From contig NC_069125.1 of assembly GCF_026914265.1 (NCBI RefSeq), positions 9,155,117-9,219,116 on the forward strand: 64,000 nucleotides of DNA. The letters are read 5' to 3'. Below are positions 12,881 through 25,143 of the stretch, piece after piece. A program made the translations under genes and the position numbers. This DNA comes from Mya arenaria (lineage: Eukaryota; Mollusca; Bivalvia; Myida; Myidae). The notes beneath the pieces are model-generated. The model was not told the DNA's origin. It ran no database searches and worked only from the letters and a program-made list of their open reading frames with translations. Within the stretch, counting starts at the first letter, position 1; each line of letters starts with the position of its first letter.

Positions 12881-14350
12881 CTACAAAAACAATATAGCCA
12901 AACCAAACCATCTGGCACGGAGCACTTTGACAACGTCATGGTGTCGTGAAGAAAATGCTTTATTTGAAAGAACTGCCTTTTATTTTTGCCAAACAGTATT
13001 TTACTGTTGTTGTTGTTGCCTCAGTCTTTAATAATCTGAACATCTAAAATATCGTTCATAGTCATACAGACAAAACGTTTAGATGTTTTCTTATGTTTTG
13101 TCATCACTATCTATGCACGTTAAATTATGCGTTCGTATTGTTGTTAAACAACATCTCATATGCATTTAAAACGGTTTCAAGGTCAGTGATATTTTGTTTA
13201 AGTCTAATAGATGTTACTGAGAAAACGTATGCATGTTCGTAAAACATGTAAAAGCATTCGAATTGTGTACAATGTTTCAAGAGGTATTCAGTTTTAATAT
13301 AATTTTTAGATAAAGTAATATTAAACATTAAATGTGTGACATACATTGAAATGTATTGTTCAACTTCTAAAACACGGTAGAAACGCTGAAGTACGACGAA
13401 ACAAGGTTTTTAATATGGGCAATCCAAAATCATAGCCATTAAATTCCTATATCAGTTAGGAAAAGGCTATTTTTCTATTTTTAGTAACAATGAATTTAAC
13501 CTCAACCCGTCCCTTCAAAAGCAATCACAAGCTAGCTCTTCACACAAGCTATCTACATGGCAATTTTTTACTACTATCCATCGACGCTAGCTTAAATTAT
13601 TGGGCGAAATTCAATCCGCCATTTTCCTATGTTTAGTAGCAATGACCTTGACTTTGACTCCATCCCCTTAAAACTAACCCTTCGCTAGCTTTTCACATTA
13701 TTTATTATCCTCAGACAATATTGTATTATTTTTGAACTATCTTATATTCTACAAAATTAATATGTATTTAATGTTGTTAAATAATTTGTTTGGACAATGT
13801 TTTTTTTAAACAAGGAATTTATGGTACTCCAAAATGTTGATGAACTTGAACATTGTATTAAAAATGTTCATAATTTTCTATTTCATGGCAGTATATGCAA
13901 AAAGAACAGTCTCTGCATTTTCAGGTGAAAAGAGTCAGGTTCTTTGCTACAAGATTGTGTACAGCCTTATAAAAGAATGCCGAATTTGTCATTTCGATTA
14001 GCATTTTACAGTCGAACCGTTATTAAGTGGCCACCTTTTGGAAAAAGGTCAACGTGGGTGCTTGAGACAAGCGGCCACTTAATCCGGGTGGAAATTTCCG
14101 CCAATTCAGCCATTTTTATACAGAGGTCGATTATACATTTAAACAACCAACCATTACCACCATCATTATCATCATGATCATAAAAAGAGTTTAAATGAAA
14201 TGGAGCAAAATTCTCGTTGGTAAATACAATACTATTAAAATAAAATAGAATGCAGAAAATAAAATCAGTCTACGAATATATACACAACTACAAAACCAGA
14301 TTCTCTTAGTAATGTTTTATTAACATTTGCTTTTACACCAGTCTTTAATT
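12881..14350. other. Intergenic with dispersed repeat fragments
   Basis: A 73-codon minus-strand frame at 13,346-13,125 (ending LETVLNAYEMLFNNNTNA) looks protein-like but has no supporting splice sites. A direct repeat of about 80 bp lies at 13,467-13,548 and 13,618-13,700, sharing ctat(t/g)tttagtaacaatga and a gctagct(c/t)ttcaca end. At 14,010-14,100 a block with aagtggccacc and its rough inverse gcggccactta looks like the end of a DNA transposon. Confidence 0.45.
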
Positions 14351-15232
14351 TTAAGTGCATGAACAAGCCCTGCCAAGCATGTCACTTTGTAAGCATTGTA
14401 GAGCAAATGTGTTAATAATGTCCATACGATCACTCACTTCACTTAGTGAAACCACTTTTTCTGACCTTATAAACTCATCATCTTGAAAGGTGTTTTGCTT
14501 ACCCATAATACTGGCAAATCTGACAATAATAGTGGATGCACCTTCTGACCCACCTCTGGGCAGTCGCTGCGCACTCTTTATGCAAATGATATCGACGTTG
14601 TGCATTAAAAGGGTGTCACTCAGAAAATGCTTGACTTTATTTTGAGTCACACTTGACGATTCGTATATCTCGCCCTGACATCCATCAATCAGTAAATTGT
14701 TTCTGCGTGACTGACCATCCATTCCGTCACCAATTAATTCAGGCTTCCCTAGTTTAGTTTGCAGCTGAACATTTTTATCCTTCAATAGATCCTTCTCTGC
14801 TTTTATGAACATGCAAACCGAAAATACTTCATTAATTTTAAAGTTCACTGAATTGAGAGAAATGTTTCTATCGTCCATACCTTTGTTAAAGTCAGATTTC
14901 AGTGACATCATTAACCCAAAAATATTCTTATCGCCGCCATTGGCAGCATGGCCACTGGTCGATACACCGATAACCCCACTTTCATGTGTCGATAACCGAG
15001 CTTCGGCGGTTTCTCGTTGAGCTACGAGAGCCCATCCATAGGGACGACGACGACAAGCCGCTAGGAGAGCCTCTACCCGGCCCGGGATTTGTTTCTGTAG
15101 TTCCACATGTGACCACCAGCATGGACTAAACAATCGCGGCCTCAAACACAGAGAGACACAACGCTTCTGCGCTATAAATCCATGCATACACGACTTGGTA
15201 TGCAATGTCATCCTAAAAATCCCAATATGCAT
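14351..15232 (-). pseudogene. LINE ORF1-like protein, isolated fragment
   Basis: A 293-codon open frame. Residues about 115-165 are charged and heptad-like and would form a coiled coil. Residues 174-184 read QSRRNNLLIDG, 221-227 AQRLPRG and 235-239 IIVRF. This order (coiled coil, then an RRM-like core with an SRRxNLxxxG lead-in and an RLxR motif) is that of L1-type ORF1 proteins, which coat retrotransposon RNA. No reverse transcriptase follows downstream (below 14,351), so it is a truncated copy or a stranded ORF1. The first 90 residues are GC-richer and may not belong to the original protein. It is uninterrupted, so co-option by the host cannot be excluded. Confidence 0.6.
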
Positions 15233-16520
15233 CCTATACAGGGATTAATCCTCTCCCATTTGGAAAAAAAGTGAAATTGTCAGAGCAAATAAACACGTGT
15301 AACCACGGGACGAAACTCTTTTTCCTATAAATATCAAAGGATAAACAATTCGGTTTAAAAAGATAAACAAGGATTTTAGGATATACAGTATTGATATGGG
15401 CATTGCGTTAAAGTATCGTTTTGTAGATATCTATCAAAAGGTAAACTGTTCGGTTTAACAATATGGTAGACGCAACAAATCATGTATGATCTGTTTGTAC
15501 AAAAAAGTGTGTTATCTACGCATTACAATACGTATTATAAAACTAATGTACTTTGCATGCAGTGGTAAAATATTTTAAATACCGTTAAATGTAATGTCAA
15601 TTAGAACAGTTGAATAAGCTGGATTCAATATAATACTTGACATCTGAGTAAACAATCTGTATACGTATATTGGACAAAAGGAAAAACAAACAAATTTATT
15701 TTGTTTTTTGAAATAAAACTTTGATCAAATTTATTAAAAAGGACATGCTCCTATAGTGCAATATACTAATTGTGTGCAATATTTTACTTTATCTGAATTT
15801 ATCAATCTAACTAATGCATAATACATCTATATAAAATAATCACAAACTTTGTGCAGTATTTTACATGGCTATATAAAACGTGCGCGCACACTTCAATAAA
15901 TTTACACAGTTTATTGTTTGTTATTAAAGTCTTAAAGCTGCACTCTTACAGATTGAATGCTTTGCCATCTGCCATTAACTTCACCTTGTCATCTTAATTA
16001 ACTCAATATATATATGTCACTTGTTGCGAATTCTCTATTAACCTTTTAAGTGTGAAGATTCAATCTTTGGTGCAATGTCTTTGAACATTTCTGTATGACT
16101 TTTTCATTCGTGTTTCTCAGGTTTTCTTTACCCAATAACCGCTCATATTCCATAAGAAATACGAGTCTTGTTTGTTTTGGTCAACAGTTACCGAAAATTG
16201 ACCACTGTTATTTTTGATTTTGTTTCAGTGATAAATGAAAGCGTTTAAACAACAGTACCTTTTAATTCCTAAATACATATTGTCCTCTTTAAAAAATCTT
16301 TTGGCTATTGATAGCTTGTTAATATGAGGAAATAAGCATAATTATATCCTTACGAAGAAACACAACCATGGTACATGCCGCTAACGTCACGTAATCAACA
16401 ATTTTTTTCATTCATTTTGTTTCTATTGCAATAGGAAGTTTTATGTTTGAGGTTTGCCTAGACAAGCGTTGGTGGTCAAGTGATAGAAAGGAACATGAGA
16501 ATAAGACGTAGTAAAATTTC
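15233..16520. other. Intergenic upstream of the ApeC gene
   Basis: AT-rich. At 15,933-15,960 a sequence cttaaagctgcactcttaca matches the inverted-repeat end of the MITE at 40,699-41,377, so a solo or decayed MITE end is present. Nothing else is supported. Confidence 0.5.
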
Positions 16521-16521
16521 G

Positions 16522-16528
16522 TATAAAA
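16522..16528 (+). promoter_or_regulatory. TATA box of the ApeC gene
   Basis: TATAAAA lies 38 bp before the start codon at 16,566. A start site 25-30 bp downstream would leave a 5' leader of only about 10-15 bases. Confidence 0.55.
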
Positions 16529-16565
16529 TGAGTATGCTAAGGCCGCATTTACACTACAACTCAAA

Positions 16566-19500
16566 ATGCGATATACACTGAGTGTTTGCTTCTTGATACT
16601 TGCTCTGATTGGAAGTACGTGGGTTCGGCGTGTCGAAGGTAGGTTATATTATGTACATTTATAAACAAATATAGAAAGATAAAGTCAGATTGTTAATGGG
16701 AGGTTATTAAAAGAAAACTATTAAAGTTATCTCTCTGCGAAATAAAAATAAATGCGATTTTGGTGTCGCCTTGAAAGGTGACATAAAGGTATCATTTTAT
16801 AAGGTATAACATTATTCAAGTTCGGTTCTTTGGATATTCGCATCAGGTATTAAGACCAATTACATTAGTAAATTATAGTCGGTGGTGTACGTACTCGTCT
16901 TCCTCGGGGAATGTTGCCATAATCACCTTTACTTTCCTTGATGATCTCACGGATGGAAAAGATAATCATCATTGCGGGAAGGAATTTCCATAGGAAAATG
17001 TTACTATATATAGTAACATGTTTATTATAACGTTGTGACAACAATCACACGGATGGAAACGATAATCATTATTGCGGGAACGAATTTCTATAGGAAAATG
17101 TTACTATGCCTTGGTAATGGAGTAAACCTCCACATAAGTAACATTGGGAAAAGTAATGGCATATCATTGCTACATCTTTGTCACAGCGCTGTTACAACGG
17201 CATGAGTTAATAGCGGAAGATGGAAACATGTTGATGATCCAACACATGTATAATACAATATGATTGTAATAATATGACTTTATACTACTGAATTGTATAA
17301 TTATAATATCTTCAACATTGACGTTCTATATAGGCAATGGAATCATTTCATATTATTGTTTCCATAAAAAGTGCAAAATAAAAGCAAAATCGAAATTAAT
17401 TTAGTGAAATGGGAGATTTTTAGCCTAAAATATTGACTGATTTTTATCACTGAACAACATCAGCAATATTTAATTTGAAACTGTTTGTATTAACTTGTTT
17501 AGGAATTCTAAAAAGATATTAAAAAGAGGCAGGAATAAGGCAAATGTTAAGTTATTTGTTTTCATTGGAGTAAAGAAAAATGAAAAATATGAATTTCGTT
17601 ACTAACGTTCTAAATTAAGCCCTTTGTTTTGGTCGAGTTGACACTTGCAATATGTTTAGAAGAATGCACTTGAACGCCCTTGGTGGCATAAACATAACAG
17701 TAACTTTCGTAACGTGCATGAATCAATGTTCTGTGTATATCAAAACGTCCAGGACAATGTTATTACAACGTCATGACAACGTTATTTTCATGAAAGGAAA
17801 CCATGGAAATAAACAAAGTTTGTCAAAGTTTTAAACACAAATGTTGTACAATGTTAATTTAACGTTGTCCCATTACAGAAAAAAGTACAATATCTTTTTA
17901 ACAATTGTATATTATTATTAGATGTTTGCCTTTAATTTAATATTGCATAGTTCATACTGAATGATAATTAATGTAAAATAGCTACACAATGAATTTTGTC
18001 ACCACGTTGTGACAGTGTTATACAATATCTTATCATGTTGCAATATTCACAAAGTGTTATACTAAGTTATATGTTTGCTGGGAATGAACTAGTCGTCACG
18101 ATGCATATACATACTTTCAACATAGAACAAACGCCATTATATGAGGATAGAGTTGTTTGAATAGTCCAAAACATGAGGTACACTGACGTACAATGATATA
18201 TGTACAAAATGGTTCTCTCTTATAAATGTTGAAGGAATCTTTATCATTGAACATAAGAACTATACGCACAATACTATTGAGCGGTCACTTGTAAATCGTC
18301 GGTGTAAATGAAATCAAACACACAAAAGAGTAACCGATTTTGACCGTGAATTAAGTTTTTCACTTATTTCAAGTCAATTGGTGGTTTTCGTTGTCCTCAT
18401 CAGCAACAAATATTCATTTGATGCAAACGAGGCATGTCGCCATACCAGTGCATAGTGATATGTTACAAAAAACTGTTAAACTACGGCTACTTTAACACGT
18501 TAACTGCTCCAGGAATACCAGTCTCGTGGCCTTATGGCACGTACGGACTTATCAAAACTCGTTCGGGTTGTCCTGGCGACCAAATCAACTGGCAGTCGGG
18601 CTGGAGATATCAGGACACAGAGAATCGGCGTAATAGGAACGAATTCAGTAACAATATCGCTAATTACCTGGCAGGTAAGGCATTATGTTTGTATTTACAA
18701 TAACAGTTGTAATACAGTAGTTTTGTTTGGTAATAAATTGATGTTGCATGCGTACATTTATTCAAACAATCTTTAGTATGATACACTTGATAAACTTAAG
18801 CTTAAATTATTGTCATGAATAAGCATACCTTTCAGGTGATTTTGGATCCGACATCAAAACAGAATTTTGCATCAAAACTCGCAGTAGTACGCCAGATAAC
18901 GGGAGTAGGTGGCCAGCGGGCTCATACTGTATTCTGAAATACAAAATATGCCCGTATGGTAAGTAGTCAAATTTAGTATATTTCAATTAACCTGAATTAA
19001 ATTGTTTTGCAGTAGTATGAATCAAATTGCATTTTGTTTTCGAATTTAGTTGTCGGAATGAACAACAGGGATTGAAACCGTGTTTTTTAAAAAAAACATA
19101 CTTGTTCTAAAAAAGGATGTAAAAGCACAATTTGGTAATTATCTTTACGGAATGGTCATACGATGATAAACAATCCATTGTTCACTATCTAAAAGCAACT
19201 AAAATTTTAACAATATTTTAAAAAGTCGTTTTTTCTACGGTCTAAATTAAAGGAAATGATTGGCTACAAAACATGTATTTTAATTACTTTAATTAACAGT
19301 AACTGTTATTTTCGTAACCTTTCTCTGAAATCAGTCCTTCGTTAGTGAAAGTTACGTTTGATTATAGTTAGCTTAAAATTGTAATAACCTAACAATATCG
19401 ACATTATCGTTTAATTAATCATAGGCCGTCATATAACTAGCATTTCGTACAAGATCAAGTTTTCTAATATAAGTAGTGTTTAGTTTTGATTGTAATGCGA

Positions 19501-21090
19501 TGTTCATGCGGTTATGAAACACCCTTTTCACATCAATTTCCCAATTTGCAAAAATAATCAAGGTTTATAAGTTATGAGAAGGGGGGGGGGGCAATTACTA
19601 GTACTGCATTTCCCTTTATGTTCCCAACAAACCATGCTGCAGAGGCAATAAAACAAAGTTTTGTTAGTAAGTCTTTTTCTGACGAGATATTAACTGAATA
19701 AATGTCACTTTTTGAAACTAAGGTTTCCATGAGGGGCACATTATCTGGGACGATGAGGATAGAAACAATAAAAACGACAAATGGGGCGTCATGCCAGATG
19801 GGGACTTTAACAGAAACACTCGCATAAACTACTGCTGCAGGTACGTGGTTCACGTATTGCACATCGCAACAAATGTTAAGAGGAGTTAGTTTGTCATCTA
19901 ACGAGCTCTTTTATGTTTGTATAACGCTGCAGGATGGAATCAGAGACACGCACACGGGTACAAATTTCACTCAACACACATCATAACAATGACTATTTTC
20001 CGGCTTCAAACCTATGAAACAAAATATAGACGTAGTATTTGTGCTTACTTGATTTCACTCAATATATATTGCATTTCCAATAATCAACCTTTAGTCCATG
20101 CTATGTGGCTTTGGTTATGAATCACGTGATAAACTCACTGTTGGCAGCAATATAATTTCACTGTTTTTAATGTTTGGACAATTACATTTTAAACATACAA
20201 CATACAAAGTGCTGAGCATAAAACACAAATGACGCCATTTCTTCTTATACGTGAGGTTCTCAGGCCGTTGTTCAAATGAGGCTATATCCCTGTTTTACCA
20301 ATTTGAAGCAGTTTATGAAACAATTAGTGTTAGATAAATTTAAAATAGTAATAATTAGAAATGAGAGAGAACCAGAAGTTATATTTCACGGAATGAAACA
20401 TTGTCTTCTATGCAGTGTATAAATGCAACAACAACAGGTCACTGACTAAATTACCGATGATGGTTGTTGATAAAGAGAAATCGCCGCGGGCGGCCGTCCT
20501 GGAAACAACGTCGTGATCTACATATCGAAACTCAAATTAACGAGCACAAAGTAGACTAACAATAGCTTTGCCAAACGTATTTCAATTTTATTGTATATTC
20601 AATTGTGAGGTTTCACTAAAGCCTTCGGGGAGGTCTAGTGGAACAGACCGGCATTTCAGCGAACCGGTTTTGATCCTCAGCTTCGGGGGCTAATGTTTCA
20701 CTGCAAATGTTCCTTAGTCGTGTCTCTTTTTCATAAATCTACACTTTAATGTGTGTTAAAGAGAATTATGAAAATGAGTCGGGTATGTTGATATTGTTCG
20801 AACTTAGCTCTCCTTTTATATAGTTGTTTTTATCATATATTAACAGAAAAGACGGGCTGTATAGCCACGCCATAACGCTACCTAAAGACCGTCCGTTCGT
20901 CCTGTTGCGCTTCGGGGGCACGTGCCAGTCGGTGCAAGGAATGGACGCGCGTGATTTACACATTCGTTGGGATAACGAAGACAAGAGAAACAAAGACAGT
21001 GCCGAAGGAATGTATCCAGACGATACAGCCGATCATAAAAATCACAAGTTGCATTTCTGTTACTACCAGCAGTGGGTCACGGGTTTATAA
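16566..21090 (+). CDS. Secreted ApeC-domain (apextrin-like) protein, 5 exons
   Basis: Coding exons are 16,566-16,638, 18,513-18,674, 18,836-18,958, 19,723-19,840 and 20,847-21,090. All introns are GT-AG, with phases 1, 1, 1, 2. The joined frame is 720 nt and encodes 239 residues plus TAA. Residues 1-25 form a signal peptide (hydrophobic core about 5-16). The rest is one complete ApeC domain: WPYGTYGL (30-37) and SGCP, WPAGSYCI (104-111), a WDDED box (128-132), an RxNYCCR segment (about 153-159) and an FCYY end (229-232). Eight cysteines remain in the mature chain (44, 90, 110, 117, 157, 158, 185, 230). ApeC proteins of amphioxus, molluscs and other invertebrates are linked to microbial recognition, and amphioxus apextrins bind peptidoglycan components. 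Longer apextrins carry a MACPF module; none is present here, so this is the short secreted ApeC-only type. An extracellular immune or mucosal role is inferred from the family. Confidence 0.92.
16946..17107. repeat. Intron 1 direct repeat with 100-bp spacing
   Basis: Two copies of a 60-bp segment (about 16,948-17,007 and 17,048-17,107) share cacggatggaaa, gataatcat and attgcggga, then taggaaaatgttactat. They are offset by exactly 100 bp with few mismatches. A perfect palindrome at 16,998-17,019 overlaps the end of the first copy. Confidence 0.85.
20416..20516 (+). CDS. Possible extra exon in intron 4 of the ApeC gene
   Basis: A strong acceptor (ttgtcttctatgcag) precedes a frame of 33 codons ending in TGA, starting YKCNNNRSLTKLP and ending RAAVLETTS, with GC-rich codons unusual for this intron. 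It needs a donor in phase 1. Exons 2 and 3 of the ApeC gene end in phase 1, but exon 4 ends in phase 2 and would read into a stop. It could therefore be an alternative last exon that skips exon 4 and truncates the domain, part of another gene, or chance. Confidence 0.25.
20621..20691 (+). mobile_element. tRNA-like SINE head relic
   Basis: Within intron 4. It contains an A-box-like ggtctagtgg and a B-box-like ggttttgatcctc at tRNA-like spacing, plus a possible D-stem pair ggtct/agacc. It has no full cloverleaf and no clear tail. Confidence 0.3.
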
Positions 21091-21201
21091 TGGGATATTT
21101 GTTTGATATAGTTGCCCTTTGACCCGCAGGATATGTTTTGCCAGACCGAAACCTGATTGGGAGTCTGCATGTTTCCTCCTAACGTTTTATTAAATAATAA
21201 A
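21091..21201 (+). promoter_or_regulatory. 3' UTR and polyadenylation signal of the ApeC gene
   Basis: AATAAA at 21,196-21,201 lies 106 bp after the stop codon and is the first canonical signal downstream. Confidence 0.6.
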
Positions 21202-22736
21202 AAAAATACCCCTAAACCTTATGAATTCATTGTTATGAAGGCGTAAAAATTTGTTAAATTAATATTTACATGAACGTTACCCAAACATATATCGACTTTA
21301 AGTAACCTGTCAATTTTCGCGGATTTGTTTTTATCACAGACTGACAGTGAAATGCTGTGCCCTGTGCTTTTTCACATAAATATTAACTCGGATATGTTGC
21401 CTAGTACCAAAATATCCACTTAGACAATATGCAAGTCTGTCAGACAGACAAATATGTTTTTACTTGTATGTTATTAAGATATAATATAATCTGTATATAA
21501 ACAAAATTAATGACAGACAAAAACGACGATGACTTTAACAAGATCACAGATCGTTCAATTGATATGACGCTTAAATCGGATTACATTTACCCTCAATAAT
21601 TACCTTCTTTATAAGACTGAACCAGTATTTACTTTATAAAGGAATACATTAATCTTTGAAACTGATGATAAATGAAAAAAATGTAAAGTGAATTGAAATA
21701 TAATGAAGAACAATGCTTACAAAAGTATAAACTTTACAGAATATTTACAATTGTATTTTTCTTAGTCTCTCTTCATTTCTCCTATTTTGTTTAATAACAG
21801 ATATTTTGAATCCAAGTCCACGGGAATTTGTTTCTCGGTGATTAATTATATGTCTAGCAAATCCCTCCATTTGTTTTGAATACTTATAGCAAGTTTGTTT
21901 ATGTGATTTGTTATAGTAATATTTTTACTATAAAATACCATACTTTACATATAGTAAAATAAATGATGACAATATAAATATTGGAAAAGAAATCATTTTG
22001 TTTATATATACATATATATAAACATGCAATTTATATATACAGATCGATCATTGCATTTCGGTTTAATCAAAACGTTTCATTGACAGTAATGAACACAGCA
22101 ACACTTTCACACGCCCTCAACAGGTGTCATGGTGCGTCCTTTCAGTTTGGACGAAGTATTGCGCAACTTTTGTAGCCGCAATGAATGAAACATAGTTTTA
22201 GTAGAAACACGGAAAATAACACGAGTTTTAACATTCATACGCAGGCGAGAAAGAAAATATTTTTGAGAGAAATTGATATCAATAGAAAGTATGTTAAGGA
22301 AACATAAATTGATAAATTTTGATTAAAAACAAGTATATTTATAAAAACGGGCCCTTGAACGAATAATTATAATGAATCCCTGTGTCTTGTCGAAGCCGAG
22401 GCTGTGGGCGTTGTTAGGGGACAAGGGGCTTAGAACTCTCATTTGACCATTGTTCAAAGTTTGTTAACAGTCAGAAATATTTTCACTTACTTAATACATG
22501 AAATTTTAGCTATAATATACATGTGGAATGGAAGTAAAACTGGCGTTTATAAAACTTAATTAAGGGATACATATCATAAAAAGGAAATTTCTTAAAGACA
22601 AACGAGGCATTTTCAATATCAAATATCATAAAAAGTATGTTTAAAACCTTTTCTCAGTCGTTTTTCACATAAGTATGGAAATGAGAATTCTGCGTTTAGG
22701 CCACATGGAAAATTCTTCGATAAAAACGTTATACAA
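21202..22736. other. Intergenic between converging genes
   Basis: AT-rich sequence. A stretch of short ta-rich runs lies near 22,000-22,040. No gene, RNA or bounded repeat is supported. Confidence 0.45.
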
Positions 22737-22847
22737 TTAACTATCAGACAATGTTAGGGCCTCGATAGTGACAGCAGCAATCTTGCTCTTTAAAAGTTCC
22801 GCTAATTTAAAGTATTCTGGTGCCTTTTTCGTCGTTATTTGTAAAGC
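22737..22847 (-). CDS. Probable terminal exon of an unidentified gene
   Basis: On the minus strand, acceptor cttttcaccacag opens a phase-0 frame of 36 codons that ends in TAA. It starts ALQITTKKAPEYFKLAEL and ends TIEALTLSDS. The composition (alanine, lysine, glutamate and threonine rich, amphipathic helix-like) is far from the AT-driven background, which makes this one of the better exon candidates in the window. A possible upstream exon is 24,084-24,025, whose phase would also fit. The family is not recognised. Confidence 0.4.
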   Translation of the reverse strand, partial: ALQITTKKAPEYFKLAELLKSKIAAVTIEALTLSDS

Positions 22848-24024
22848 CTGTGGTGAAAAGCGGAAATATAAACAAATAAAAAGATAAAAGTTTTAATATA
22901 CAAGACAAAATCATTTATAGTTTAGGCCGTGTATATGATAACAAAAATATTAGATAAATGAGTTATTTTCCGACGAACATACATACAGGTTGCATATTGG
23001 AAAAGCCTTTTCTATTTATAATCATGCAGTCAATTACATAAAAAAGCAACATGTATTAGAGCACTGAGATATCAACTAGATTTTTCCCGGCTATTCGGCC
23101 AGTCTACACGTGCACAGTTCCGTTAGTTGACATTCAATAGTAAAATGGTTAGTTTTGTTTTCAAAGGTTCAAATTAAGGATGAAAATAGTATTGTTACAG
23201 CAGCAAAGTTGAAAATATCATTATTTACTTGGGCATAGTTCAGTAATGAGTAATTGAAAACAGTGTTTTTTTTCACTTAAGCTTGCTAGAAAAAATAGCT
23301 TTGAAACGTATGATTACTAGGATATAGGATAGCACTATATTTTGCTGACATCATCATACAAAGTTGCATACAAAGACATGGTTGCTTCTATGATTGGATC
23401 AACCCCTTCCTACAGTTAACCACCAAAATGTCTGCCCGGTCATCGTCTTGACAATATTATCATCTTCCAGTCATCTTCCAGTGTACAATGATCAATACAT
23501 TAGAAACAATCAAAACTACACATCAGTCTTTGTTATTTAATTTTAATAATTAATATTCATATTCAAAATGCCCTCTGAAATATTTTCTGGTATTTGAAAA
23601 CCACATCTTGTCCAGTGTGTGTAAGCCATCCCTCGAAAAATAAAATTTCATTTTCGTTAAGACAAAGGATAAAAGATACTCAGTGAAACACCCCAATTGA
23701 ACAACACATTGAACATTTACAAGAGGGATCTGCCAAGTTGTGGAAATTCTAAGTGGTTTTGATAACACCCTTTTTTCTGATTTATTAATCAGGCATACCT
23801 TATCTCGGCCTCCGGAAGATCGACTAAAATTGAACGGAACCCGCCTTACTTAAGGGGGACAAAGAATGTTGCAATATACGTTTTATCCAGCTTTCCAAGG
23901 TTGGGTTTGGTGTGTCTTTCTCATGTAGCGTTAAATGATGCCAAATATGACCCCATAAGAACAAAAACGACACCTTTCAGAATAGCCTTTTGAGATACCA
24001 TTCGAAAATGTGTACCTGTAATGT
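22848..24024. other. Non-coding stretch, possible intron
   Basis: If the minus-strand exons on either side belong together, this is their intron. A conserved-looking block at 23,070-23,160 (ctagatttttcccggctatt and cacgtgcacagttccgt) has the look of a dispersed repeat but no second copy is seen here. Confidence 0.35.
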
Positions 24025-24084
24025 TCCCCTGTCCGCCATCATTATTTCCTTCCACCCACAAGGCAGCGCATGGATCTATTAAAA
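24025..24084 (-). CDS. Possible internal exon, unknown protein
   Basis: A 60-nt minus-strand segment between acceptor acgattttaatag and donor ACAG/gtacac. Two frames stay open; the phase-0 frame reads IHALPCGWKEIMMADRG and then TLQ. Phase 0 at both ends matches the phase of the terminal exon at 22,847-22,737, but nothing else ties them together. Confidence 0.2.
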
Positions 24085-25099
24085 TCGTTGTTAATGTGGA
24101 CATTATTTGAACTACGTGTCAGATAATGTGACTTTGATGATAAAATTCTTGTTCACAAATAACCCACCCACCGGGAACACCTTGTTACATTTTCGGATAA
24201 AACTGCAATTTAGTTTGGACATATGATTTCTTTTACAAAATTTATGTTACAAGCTACAAGAATATTGAGAAAAAACAGAAAACAATTTATTAATTTATAA
24301 ATATAACTGTACACGTAACATTTTCTTGCCAGTGAGCATTCTATTTATAGAGATATACATTCATATCCTGGCCCTGCCTTTTAAGGTTTTTAAAAGGAAT
24401 ACAAAGATTTCAACAAGCGTTGCCTTTATTTTAACCATTCCAACATCCAAGGTTTTTTTTACCAAATTTAAACGAGCAACGTTCATAGGCTTATATAACT
24501 AGAGCTGCTTGTATTTCTATTCCAGAAACTTTACTCGACGAATGTGTTTTTGACTCGGAGTTACTTTGTGAAGATTATGATATACAGCGTTTAGATAGAA
24601 ATAGGCAGAGCGTAGGTGTTTAAATCAACTTACGAAGTGACCTAGCTTCCGATTCACGAGAAGATCTCAATCAGAAGGAATTAGTTCCTGTTTTGGTCTT
24701 AATTTTTCACATAAGTATAAGAAGAGAGAATTAAACAATGGACGGAACCAAGGTTATATATGAACATATGTTTTTCGAGTATTGTATGTTTTACTGTCAA
24801 GTTATAAGCAATGTTTCTGTAATTCTGCTTTTTTGTTTTTTATTTTACATTTAGTTTAAACAGTATTTATTTCAAATTTAAATATACAAGGTATTTAACA
24901 ACAATACAAATAATAAGGATTGGAAAACAAGTTACTTAAAACTTATGTAAATTCCGTTCCTAGTAGTTATTTAGTTCAATAAACATATAATATTCAAATC
25001 CGATCAAGATGCCTAAAAAAAGATGTGTGGTATATTTGCTTACATACTGTTATCATTTCTAAAACATGTAGCCATACATTAGGTCTATCATCTCATGCA
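24085..25099. other. Intergenic upstream of the LINE 3' end
   Basis: AT-rich. A plus-strand open stretch after an acceptor at 24,526 (frame TLLDECVFDSELLCEDYD, stop at 24,620-24,622) is exon-like but short and unsupported. Confidence 0.35.
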
Positions 25100-25143
25100 T
25101 GACACACTGCCCCCGACACCGAACACTATCCGAACACACCCGA

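Noticed and set aside
19579..19591. G run in ApeC intron 3 as a regulatory quadruplex
   Set aside because: A single homopolymer run; no repeated G-tracts, no other support.
24526..24622. Exon-like frame TLLDECVFDSELLCEDYD on the plus strand
   Set aside because: Short, with a weak donor and no partner exon; kept only as a note in the intergenic entry.
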